From Scedosporium boydii (taxonomy: Eukaryota; Ascomycota; Sordariomycetes; Microascales; Microascaceae): a DNA stretch of 64,000 bases. The DNA lies in NCBI GenBank assembly GCA_002221725.1, contig NJFT01000155.1:35239-99238 (forward strand), in the 5' to 3' direction. The notes beneath the pieces were generated by a model, which worked only from the letters and a program-made list of their open reading frames with translations, had not been told where the DNA came from and made no database searches. Positions 45,708 to 55,787 of this stretch are shown one piece after another (the stretch's first letter is position 1; each line of letters opens with the position of its first letter). Both the position numbers and the translations under genes were made by a program.

Positions 45708-48033
45708 TCATGTCTCGGTTGTCTCGAGTGATGACTTCTCCCTCGCCTCGATCGCTTTGTGCTTGCCCCAATTCATCTGAAAATACTCCTTAACCTTGGC
45801 CCTCGCTGCCTCCACTACAGCTGCATCCTCCACCGTGCTGGGGACCGCGACGTCCTCGTCAAACTCTCCATGTGTCCCATTCTCAACGAGTTCTCGCAGC
45901 ACCCGCCGGAGCGTCTTCCCCGATCTCGTCTTAGGGATTATCCCTTCGCCTTGAACGATGCCTCCCAACGCTGCAAACGCACCGACTTGCTTGCGCACAA
46001 GTGACTGGATCTCCAAGATAAGCTGGGGATCTGGTATCGCGGATTCTGGGTGTTTGGTGACGGAGAGGGTGATGAACGCGAAAGGGAGCTGGCCCTTGAG
46101 TTGGTCGGGAATGCCCACTATGCAGGATTCTGCCACGAGAGGGTGGGATGAGATGGCTTGCTCGATGGCTCCTGGAGGTAGATATCTTGTCAGTTAACCC
46201 GGGGACGAAAATGGCCGAGATGTTTCTCGAATGGCGAGCGTTACATACCACTTGAAAGCCTGTAGGCACTGACATTCAGCACATCATCATTTCGGCCCAT
46301 CACATGAACATAACCCTCTTCATCAATCCACCCTGCATCTCCAGTATCCAGAAACTTTCCGTCGAATCTCCTCAAATAACTCCTATAGAATCTTTCGTCA
46401 TTGGCCCATAGAGTACGGAGCGCCGTTGGACCAAGAGGCAGTCCCAGCACAATATTCCCCATTGATCCCCTTTCCACTTCCTTTCCCTGCTCATCAACGA
46501 CGCGAACATCAAACCCGGGCATCGGTTTTCCAGCACTCCCCGGCCTAATTCGCACCGGTGTGTGATTTCTTCGCTGATTGCGGTCTTGGGCGGCGTGCGG
46601 ATTGAGCGCTCGACTCGTAATTGGTGATCCTACCTCCGTTGACCACCAGTTGTCGATAACATGGGGAGAGGGTGCAGCATATTTATCGAGGAGTCCTTGG
46701 TACATAGTTACCAACGTCGGTTCCGAGCGTTCGCCTGCAAGGAAGAGGGCCTTAAGTGATCGTAGGCCCCCACGCTCGCCAACTTTGGAAAAGGCGTCGC
46801 TGTTTGGGTCGTCATGCCTGATGGCCCGAAGTGCAGTTGGCGCCGTGAACATCGTGTTGATTTTGTATTCCTCGACTACACGCCAGAATGCAGATGCATC
46901 CGGGGTGCCCACAGGTTTGCCCTCGTAAAGGACGGTAGAAGCCCCAGTGAGCAATGGAGCGTAAACAATATATGAGTGGCCCACTACCCAGCCGATATCC
47001 GAAGCCGTAAAGAAAACGTCTCCTGGGCCTCGAATATTGAAGACGTAACTGATCGACAGATGTAAACCTACTGCGTGGCCTCCTGCATCCCGGACTACGC
47101 CCTTAGGGCTTCCGGTCGTACCAGATGTATGCATGATGTAGATGGGATCGTCGCTCTTCACCGGCACGCAATCGGCCTTGATCCCTCTTGCCTTTGCTCT
47201 TCCCACAAAATCTTGCCACGACGACTGGTTTGTGCCAGTTGCCTTGCCGCCGCAAACAAGGCTTTGTAGTCTTCGCCACCATGGTAGACTCCACCAGGTC
47301 TTTATTCCCCAGCGCAACTGCTGTCGCTGCCAGATCACAACGCGGCCCGGCTTGTGAGAAGAAAGGTCAATCGCTTCCTCAACTAGTGGTTGGTACGCGA
47401 TGGGAGGCCTGTTTCCGACAATGCCACATGAAGCTGTAAGGAGAACTACTGGCTTGCAAGCGTCGATGCGCTGAGCCAGGGCGTTTGGTGCAAACCCGCC
47501 AAATACGACAGAGTGGATGGCTCCGAGGCGGTTAACGGCGAGCATTCCGATTAGAGCGGCGGGTATCATAGGCACTGAGTTCTGAAAGTTAGAGACAATT
47601 GTTGCTGCTGGAGCATGGAGGCAGTCGTGCACTCACTATACAGCAGCACAACATCACCCTTCTTGACCCCGTCCTCCCTGAGTGCTCCAGCTAGCGTCTC
47701 GACCTCACCAAGAATCTGCTTGTAGGTATATCTTTTCTTTGTGGCCGTCACAGGGCTGTCGTAGTAAACAGCCACCTGGTCTCCATTGCCGACCTCCACA
47801 TGTCTGTCGACACAGTTGTAACACGTTGATATCTCCCCCCCGGGGAACCACTCCCATGTGGGATGAACCGCACCACTTTGCAGCATCCTCTCCGCCATTC
47901 GAAGAGTCCCTTCGGGTTTCTTGTGCCATGAGAGATGCTCAGCTTGCTGGGCCCAGAACTCTTCCGGGTTTTGCAAGCTCCGTTGTAGAATTTCATCTTG
48001 AAGATGGGCCTGGGCGGGGATCTCGGGAGTCAT
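45708..48033 (-). CDS. short-chain acyl-CoA ligase (propionyl/acetyl-CoA synthetase, PrpE/ACSS3 type)
   Basis: Three exons (48033-47637, 47574-46249, 46171-45708) encode 728 residues. The enzyme class activates a short carboxylic acid with ATP to the acyl-adenylate and then the CoA thioester. Seen motifs are GAIHSVVFGGFA, the P-loop MHTSGTTGSPKG, FFTASDIGWVVGHSYIVYAP with YEGKPVGTPDA, the hinge region FLDTGDAGW, and PKTRSGKTLRR with the catalytic lysine. The first two blocks are more like propionyl-CoA synthetase and ACSS3 than cytosolic acetyl-CoA synthetase. The fumagillin cluster of A. fumigatus also holds a gene annotated as an acetate-CoA ligase. A supply role for acyl-CoA is plausible. 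There is no organelle signal that I can trust. Confidence 0.87.
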
Positions 48034-49016
48034 GCTGGATCGAAAAAAAGAAGACACGATAGTATCTGACTAGCCTTGCGGGAAGGCCTGTCGATAATAT
48101 CGTTTTATGTACTCTACTGAAAATAAACTAGAGGTGGACAAGGCGAGACCGTGGTCAGTGGTTTTGGTGATCTCCAAAACGTCCGGATTGTGCACAGTAG
48201 AGGTGAATTTCCAATACGAATCAATCACTAAATGTATCACTGCGGCCTGCCTATATGAGATCCATTCTACTTAATTTCAGCTGCTTGATCTTGGATTGAT
48301 AGGTATGCAGCCCTACAGGTTAAAGTGTAGAGCTCTGATCGACTTACAAGACTGGACGTGGACCAAGGGCCATTTTTGGCTGTTCGGCCCTTCGGTGTGT
48401 ACGGCGCTTCCATTAGTTTGCGGTTAGGATGCCGACGCCAAAGATGTCCAGTGGAGCAACCTTTAAACTGCAACGGCCCAAGGGAAGAATCACCATTGGC
48501 CTTTCCCACCCGGGCTGGGCCTAGTAATGACGAAATATCAAGCTTCTGAGCAGCCTGCGGGTACAGCGTCGGTTTAACTGAACTTGGTTCAGCCCCATGA
48601 ATCTTGATCAAGCCATTCAAAGGTAGACGGGTTGAGCAGGATTACAAGACATTTATAAGATGGCCGGTACCGGAGAGGGCATCCACGATTTATGTGGTTC
48701 GTTGGATGCTGCATTCCCCGGCATCCAGTCACTATCTAGCCCGTGGGTCAGCTATTTACATCTCACTTCACTTGTCCTCCAGAGCCGCATTGAAAATGAT
48801 TTTACTGCTTGAGAACGTCCCTGTCATTATGGTGCCGATACTATCTTAGCAGGTCTAGATAACTCTCGAGTAGGTAGTAGTTTGCAGTCATTTGGACGGG
48901 CACCACTTGGGCTCCTGTAACGGTCTTGACCCACCAGAAACTGCAAGAATACCCGCTTTCTATTCCCAATTCTCTTGACATACTGTGCCTCCTAGACGGA
49001 GTATCGACAGACCGAA
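48034..49016. other. intergenic region upstream of the acyl-CoA ligase
   Basis: The ligase and aminopeptidase genes both read leftward, so this 983-bp span holds the ligase promoter and the aminopeptidase 3' end. No coding sequence is recognised. Confidence 0.5.
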
Positions 49017-50381
49017 TTACGCTCCATTAACTTTTCCCGTGTCTTTCGAGCCAGTCGGCATTGGAACCGGGCCTCCTGGGGAATTCTCCGTTCGCGCAGT
49101 CAAGATCTCGACGCCTGTTTCCGTGACAAGTAGAGTGTGTTCTACACACACGTTAGCACTAGGGCGTACACGCGAAATGGCGTCAAATACTCACCGAACT
49201 GAGCAGTTCGCTTGCCATCCACGGTGACGTTTGTCCAGTTATCCGGCCAGTAAACCTCCCGAGGCTTTCCCACCGTGAGGATCGGCTCGATTGTGAACGT
49301 CATTCCAGGTTTGCACACTCCCGCTATCTTACTCTTGCCGTAGTGAGGGATCCAGGGCGGGGGATGGAACTCGGAGTTGATGCCATGGCCACCCCAGGTC
49401 GTGACGACGCTGCAGTTTCTGGCTTTGGCATACTTCTCAATGACGTTACCGAAGTCTCGTATTAGCGTACCAGGCTTCACGGTCTTGATCGCCTCGTCCA
49501 AGGATTCTCGTGTCGTTTCAATCACTCTAACCGAGTCTGGGTCCGCCTTGGCTCGATCGCCGACATAGTACGTCTCACTAAGATCGGCATGATAACCTCC
49601 GTGATACAATGAAACGTCAAGGTTGATGATATCGCCGTCCAGAAGGACGCGGAAATCGGGTATTCCGTGACAAACTACTTCGTTAACAGAAGTACATATG
49701 GACTTGGGGAAATGGTTGTAATTCAAAGGAGAAGGATATGACTATTTCAGAGTCAGAAGTTATTCAAAGTCAATCCTGAGAAGAGAGTCGTGCTTACATC
49801 CCGCTCAACACAAGCCTTGTGGCAAACCTCGTCCAGGTAATCTGTGCTAACTCCCGGCCTGACCTCGGCAGCGGTAATGTCCAGGACTTCTCGAGCCAAT
49901 CTGCACACCTTGCGCATTGCCTCTTGACCCTTGGCATCGAGAAGGTCAATCTTGGATCTATTCAGGCGCCGCTCGGCCTTCGGTATGCCAGTCTCGGCCC
50001 AGTCTGGCCGTCGAATCGACTTGGGGAGCGTACGACGCGGAGAAAGCGGATAGACAGGTCGGACAGAACCGGTGAAGCTGTAGGTCGGGAAGGGATTAAA
50101 ATACCCGGGAGCTGCGTTAGATCCATTCTTATTTCGGACCGTTTTGTGTATGGCCTTATGGTCATTCTGCAACACAGGCCTTCCGTCAGCCGGAAGTCCT
50201 AGTAGGGGGACGATACAGTAAGACCAACCCAGTTCTTCTTGAAGCATTCCTGGGAGCAGAAGTAGCTGTCTTTCAGGCCCAGCTTCAGGCAAGTTGGGCA
50301 CTGTAAAGATCCAGCATCATTCTCGCAGTCTGCTCCCAGGCACTTGCGCTTTTCTAGCGATTCTGATAGGTCGTCGGCCAT
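49017..50381 (-). CDS. methionine aminopeptidase type 1, divergent cluster copy
   Basis: Four exons (50381-50229, 50166-49798, 49741-49195, 49141-49017) give 397 residues. The N-terminus has the C6H2 zinc finger of eukaryotic type 1 enzymes (CLGADCENDAGSLQCPTC, then FCSQECFKKNW). The pita-bread domain keeps the catalytic His in VVCHGIPD and the metal ligands in NLDVSLY and ADLSETY (Asp), GGHGI (His), FTIEPI and QFEHTL (Glu). Housekeeping homologues read CGHGI...FHC(S/A)PN; here it is GGHGI...FHPPPW, so the pocket is altered. Fumagillin and ovalicin inhibit methionine aminopeptidases by binding the active-site His, and their clusters carry extra aminopeptidase genes for self-protection. That role is inferred here. 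Confidence 0.9.
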
Positions 50382-50887
50382 TTTGGTAGGGCTCGTCTCT
50401 TATGATGGGATGCAGAAACACCATTAAGAGATGAGACGAATAACCTCAGTGGTGGACTGGGAAAGAAATTGATCAATGTATTTGGTCAGAAGTCTCGCGT
50501 CAGAAGGCAGCCTTACGAAAACTCGGATGTACCACAGTGTACCAGAGTCGCTATACAAAGTACACCAATCCTGGCGATTAATCAGCCCTGAGATCTGCAA
50601 AGCGGGGTCCAACACTTCGGGCGCTTTCCTCCTTCCAGTTTAGCGAAGGACATTAAATTAGTGCGCATCGCTGAAATGGGATGGAGGCTTGCGCAACAGA
50701 ACCTTGAACCAACCAACAACAAGCCACCAACTGAATGATCACGGATTTTATCGAACTAAAAAGAAGTCGCGGGGCTTCTCCGTGCTGCCTTCCTAATGTA
50801 AAGATTACAGCCCTCAACGCCACATACCCTTTCCTCAACGCGGACCTTTGTATTGCGCTTCTATCGACAACCTCCCATATTCTTCTT
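50382..50887. other. intergenic region upstream of the aminopeptidase
   Basis: This 506-bp span holds the promoter of the aminopeptidase and the 3' end of the small membrane protein gene, both read leftward. I see no further gene. Confidence 0.5.
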
Positions 50888-51415
50888 CTACCTAAGACCC
50901 TCCGTGACAGTAGCCAAAGTAGCGGCGAAAATACATAAGAAAGCCGGGACATTAACCATGAGAGTCCGGCGGTGATGGGGCGGCAACCAAGACTCGAGGG
51001 CATCTTCGTTCGGGACTCCGGCGGCCTTCGGTTCGGAAATGCGGGCAAGAATGGCAAACATTGAAGGGCCCCAGGCAAAATGCGCGATGCTGAAGAAGGC
51101 GCCGGCAAGATACAGGCCCCGGATCTCCTGACTTTGGCCACTTAGGCCGTTGGCGATGCAGAGGGCGGTGGCAGGTAGGTAGGTCAAACCGATTCCCCAG
51201 AGTCCTGGCTTCATGAAGGCTGGCAGATAACGGGGCAGGATTTTGCCACTCGGGTGGGTCGGATCGTTGCGGAGTGACGGGTGCAAGAAGGCCCCGAGGG
51301 AAATGTCTTGAGCCCAACTGAACATGACCGACGCAGAGGAGAGGACTAGCGGAGAGACACGTAGGAGGGCGATTCCCAGCTGAGGGGCATTGTCAGAGCT
51401 GAATAGAGATGCCAT
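50888..51415 (-). CDS. small four-helix membrane protein, DUF1772/anthrone-oxygenase-like
   Basis: The single exon encodes 175 residues. Hydrophobic segments lie near residues 12-34, 68-95, 105-130 and 150-172. The features YLPAFMKPGLWGIGL and HHRRTLMVNVPAFLCIF resemble the DUF1772 family, whose members in fungal clusters include anthrone oxygenase-type proteins. The ATG at 51415 is chosen because the residues before it in the same frame are polar, basic and unlike the family. It is divergent from the PsoF-like gene. No such gene is a core part of the published fumagillin pathway as I know it, so its role is open. Confidence 0.65.
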   Translation of the reverse strand: MASLFSSDNAPQLGIALLRVSPLVLSSASVMFSWAQDISLGAFLHPSLRNDPTHPSGKILPRYLPAFMKPGLWGIGLTYLPATALCIANGLSGQSQEIRGLYLAGAFFSIAHFAWGPSMFAILARISEPKAAGVPNEDALESWLPPHHRRTLMVNVPAFLCIFAATLATVTEGLR

Positions 51416-52173
51416 TTTCTTCTTCCTCAAGTCGGTTATCCGTGTATTGTGATGATTTCTATGGATTGGTGGAACTCTGATGTAGTTCAAGAAGATCTAT
51501 GAATGCTCCATTGGCAACAAGCTCTCATTAATTAATACTGGCTACTGTCTGCTTTATGGACTTATTGTCTAACCTCAATTGTTAAACCCAATTCCAAGTC
51601 CGACACAGGACATGCTCCATCAACTCGTCGGGTTTGCCCGTCAATGGTGCGAGACTGGAAGACTCGGCCGTATGTTTTATTTAAGTATGTAACACTTCGT
51701 CTGGTTCCTCTCGCTGCTCCCCGCTGTTGGCCTGGTCGAATTTGCATGTATACTTGGGCTAGTAGAGGTGCTGGTTGCTTGCAGCTGCGCTGAGCGATGA
51801 TGGCCGGGATTCGCCCGACATTTCGGAGCCGGTACTATTTCCTTATCCGGCAGTGCGGGCCGAATCGGCTTGGCACGCCGAATGACAAACTGCCGAACCA
51901 GACAAACCAGACGGTTCAGCGGTCCTCGCCAACGCACCAGCGGGAAGCTGGAGCCGGAGACACAGGGCTGCAGCATCTCAGGAGGGTCCAGCCCCAACGT
52001 ATGAATTAACTGAACACTTAGTGGCATTGATCGAATGCATGCATCGTCCAATCTGCGGTTGTCAATCCCGTCCACTCGTGAAAAGCAGTGATTGCCAATT
52101 CCAAAGCTTCCATACTGCACTCGACTGCGCTCAATTGATCGCCAAATCTCACCCGGCGTGTGCTGTATATCCT
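51416..52173. promoter_or_regulatory. divergent promoter, small membrane protein / PsoF-like gene
   Basis: The 758-bp region contains an 11-bp near-perfect palindrome GCCGAATCGGC (51859-51869) followed by two more CCGAA half-sites within 35 bp. Inverted CCG/CGG triplets are the usual targets of Zn2Cys6 regulators, one of which is encoded in the cluster. Binding is not shown. Confidence 0.4.
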
Positions 52174-54995
52174 ATGATGTCGCAAAAAGCTGTAAATTAT
52201 GACGCCGTGATCATCGGTGCAGGCTTCAGTGGTATCAGGTCTCTCTGGGAACTGGATCAACTTGGCCTAACCGTGAAGTGCTTCGACGCAGCATCAGATG
52301 TTGGAGGAACATGGTACTGGAATCGCTATCCTGGTTCTCGAACCGACGGCGAGGCATGGATCTACATTCTCAATTTTGCGCCAGAGTTGCTCGAGGAATG
52401 GAACTTTCATGAGCGTTACCCTTCTCAGGAAGATATTCAAGGATACCTAGGTCGCGTTGTTGGTCAGTTATTTTCCTTTCATATTCGTTTCGGTACTCGC
52501 AATGGCTGTGATAGTAGAGAAGATGGAGGCTTCATCCGCTAACTTGGAAAACAGACAGATACAATCTGCGCAAAAACATCCAATTTGATACGCGAGTCGT
52601 GGCTGCCCGTTACAGTGACAGCGAGAACATCTGGGCAATCACCACCGCAGATGGATCGTCCACCACCTGTCGCTACTTTCTACCGGCTACTGGGATTCTA
52701 TCAGTTCCAAAGGATCCGCCTTTCGCCGGACTCAAATCCTATACCGGCGAGTGGTATCAGGCGTCCAACTGGCCCGCACACAAGGTTGATTTCCAAGGCA
52801 AGCGCATCGCCATCGTCGGCACAGGCTCGACTGGAATCCATCTCATCTCCAAGCTTGCGCCTGTGGCCAAGGAATTGACTGTGTTCCAACGCACGCCTAA
52901 CTACGTGCTTCCGGGGCGGAACTATGCCATTGACGAGTATCAGGCTGTCGACATCAAAGCGAACCACAACGCCACCTGGGAAATTGCAATGAATAACCCG
53001 GCCGGCCATGCATTCAAGTCATCGGGGAGAACTGTCAAAGGAGTGGGAGACCCCGAAAAGATCAGGCAGATTTTCGACAGCGGCTGGGAGCGTGGAGGTT
53101 TCAATTTCCAGCTCGAGACCTTTGATGATTGTTTCATGGACCCGGAGTCCAACGAACTAATGTCGGAATTCGTTCGCCAAAAGATCCGCGCCATCGTCCA
53201 AGACCCGGTTACGGCAGAGATCCTGTGTCCTAAATATCCCTTCGGCTCCAAGCGCCCGCCGGCTGGACACCACTACTATGAGACATTCAATCGTCTCAAT
53301 GTCAAACTGGTGGACATAAGCCAAGACGAAATTGACCATTACGAAAAGGGAATCCGCACGAGCTCCGGGGCGGAATACGAGTTCGACATGATCATTTTTG
53401 CTCTGGGGTTCGATGCGGGGACCGGCGCGATGAACGAAATAGACATTGTGGGAAGCCATGGCATGTCGCTAAAGGAGTATTGGGCAGATAAGCTACGAAC
53501 GTTTGCTGGAGTCCTGGTCCACGGATTTCCCAACATGTTCATCGTCTGCGGGCCCCATGTACCTGCGGGAAATCTGCCAACCTTTGTCGAGATAGCCGGA
53601 GCCTGGATCGGCAAGACTATCCGCCACATGGAGGAGAACAAACTTGCCACCATCAACGTGGCCGAGAAGACCCAGGATGCCTGGACTGATCATGTCAACA
53701 ATCTATGGGACTCCGTATTCATCTCGGAACATGCCAAGGCAAACCGCTCTTGGTTCGTGGGCACAAACGTACCTGGAAAGCCTGCGAGAATCATGTTCTA
53801 CTTCGGAGGCCCGCAGTTGTGGAATTCTTGGCTCGAGCAAGAGAGTAATGCAGGGTGGGCAGGCATGGACTTTAGTCCTCCTGCGTCTACCGGCAAAGTG
53901 AACCAAAAGATCTTGGGTCAAAATGGATCATTTAATGGGCTACGCGTTACAGCTCAGGCGCTCGAGTCGATTATTCTACCCTTGCAATCCGACAAGGTTG
54001 GTATGTCCCCAGCCGAGAAATTCAATCACATCTCCGCCGCCTCGGCTCGGTACATCGACTGGGCTGTCAGGGAGATCCGGGAACGTCGACTGGCCGTGAA
54101 GCAGGATTATCGCCTCCACTGGTGGAAAGTGTTGCAAGATTTCGTAAACTCAGAGTCCGGGCAGGCTATCATCCAACAGAGCCCAAGCACGAAGCAAGAA
54201 CTAGAGCAGCTTACTTCTAAGCTGGGCGTTGAAGGCGAGGCCATTGCCCGTATCGGACCTGAGATAGCGAACTTACTGACTGGCAAAACCCATCCACTGG
54301 TCCATATTCTCAGGGATGATCTGCTCTTCCGAATGTACCTATCTGATGAGGGCGCTCGACCCAACCGGTACGCGGGTGAATATGCAAAGATTCTCACATC
54401 TCAGAAGAAGAACTTGAGGATCTTGGAGATTGGTGCCGGAACCGGAGGCACGACCTTTCAGGTTCTTCAAGCATGCAGCCCCGAGGGCGAAAAATTCTGC
54501 GCGGAATACGTGTACACCGATATTTCCGCCGGCTTCTTCAAGACTGGTCAAACTACCTTGAAAAAATGGCAGCATCTGCTAAGGTTTCAAACTCTGAACG
54601 TGGAAACCGAGCCCGTGGCGCAGGGTTATGAGGCGAATGCCTACGATCTAGTCATTGCTGCAAACGTCGTTCACGCAACACGTTCCCTAACCACATCGCT
54701 GGGCAACATTCACAAGTTGCTGAGGCCAGGTGGTACGCTGGCACTCGTGGAGCTCACTCGGTTAACCCCTTACTTCAATATGGCTTTTGGATCGCTTTCG
54801 GGGTGGTGGGCGGGTGTTGATGAGGGTAGAATAGAGAGTCCGCTGCAGTCTCCCGAGCAATGGGATGAGCAGCTCCGGAAGGCGGACTTCTCTGGTGTTG
54901 ATCTGGCGGCCTATGATCTACCAGAGCCTGAAAGACATAGTGCTCTGTTACTGTCGACGGCACTGGCACCTGGTTCGATCGTTAATGGACATTGA
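52174..54995 (+). CDS. psoF: bifunctional FAD monooxygenase / C-methyltransferase (PsoF-like)
   Basis: Two exons (52174-52462, 52555-54995) give 909 residues. The N-terminal half is a Baeyer-Villiger-type flavin monooxygenase: FAD site GAGFSG (residues 15-20), [11 protein letters not shown], and the NADPH site VGTGSTG. The family fingerprint FxGxxxHxxxWP reads [12 protein letters not shown], so its central His is Gln. From about residue 600 a polyketide-type C-methyltransferase domain follows: [12 protein letters not shown], then [12 protein letters not shown] and [13 protein letters not shown]. This fusion is that of PsoF in the pseurotin pathway, where one half methylates the polyketide chain in trans and the other makes an epoxide. 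No PKS-NRPS partner is in the window. It is convergent with the cyclase gene. Confidence 0.9.
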
Positions 54996-55787
54996 CTCTT
55001 GAGGTCATCCGACTAGTTCGTACAAACTAGTCTACTCGATGCAGCTCGAGAGGACATTTGATTAGAAAGTTCTTCTAAATTATCAACTATTTACCATGCT
55101 GTTGACATTGGGAAACGCAAGATCCACGGATGATTTTCAATGTGATAGAGGCAACAGTAAATCCAAAACATGAACTTAATATTATCGATAACTAGCAGGG
55201 AACGTTGTAGAGAAAGAAAAGGGAAAAGGAGGGGGGGGGGAATAAGGGGACGGGGAAGGCAAAGAAGAAAAAAAGAAATGACAAAAAGCTCGCTCGCGGG
55301 TCGCTCCCGGGATCGAATCCCGCTTGCTGCCCACGAGCTACGAAAATTGCAATTTTCTAACTTTCTGAGTGCTCCAATGACCACTTGGCCACTGGTCGGA
55401 GTGTCACCACTGCTTGAGCTGCTCGGTTGATGGTTCTTGCCCGGATCTGGTATATAAAGTTGTTACGAGAGGCTCCGCGGGAATATCTGGAGGAAGGCAC
55501 ATCTCGGGCGCCTTCCTTCTTCCTTTGGAGTTGAAATCGTGGGAGGCACTCTAAATTCCGTTTACGATTGAGATAGATTAAGACCCGGAAGAGCTCGCCA
55601 CTTGATATGATTCCCATATCAAAAGAAAACGTTTCTAGTATATAATGGTAACGATTCGTACAATTTGATAGCTCCCTGTATAAGCCCGTCTATATTTCCA
55701 CCTAGTCAGAACCCTGGTTCGGGGGTCCAACCCAGAGTAGACAAGAAGCCGAGGAATCTGTTTGAAATTCCTGAAAAAAAGTGGTGT
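54996..55787. other. convergent 3' region with a tRNA-like element
   Basis: This 792-bp span lies between the ends of the PsoF-like and cyclase genes. It contains a G9 run within a purine-rich tract (about 55199-55283) and the tRNA-like stretch listed separately. No protein gene is seen. Confidence 0.5.
55283..55391 (-). other. possible degenerate tRNA or tRNA-derived (SINE-head) element
   Basis: On the minus strand an A-box-like TGGCCAAGTGG (55391-55381) is followed about 60 nt later by a B-box-like GGGATTCGATCCC (55321-55309) and then TTTTT (55287-55283), a Pol III stop. Spacing would suit a class II tRNA, but the acceptor stem does not pair and the T-loop is off register by one base, so this is not a working tRNA. 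Confidence 0.3.

Noticed and set aside
55283..55391. A functional tRNA gene
   Set aside because: A and B boxes are present but the acceptor stem does not pair and the T-loop is shifted, so only a degenerate element is listed.
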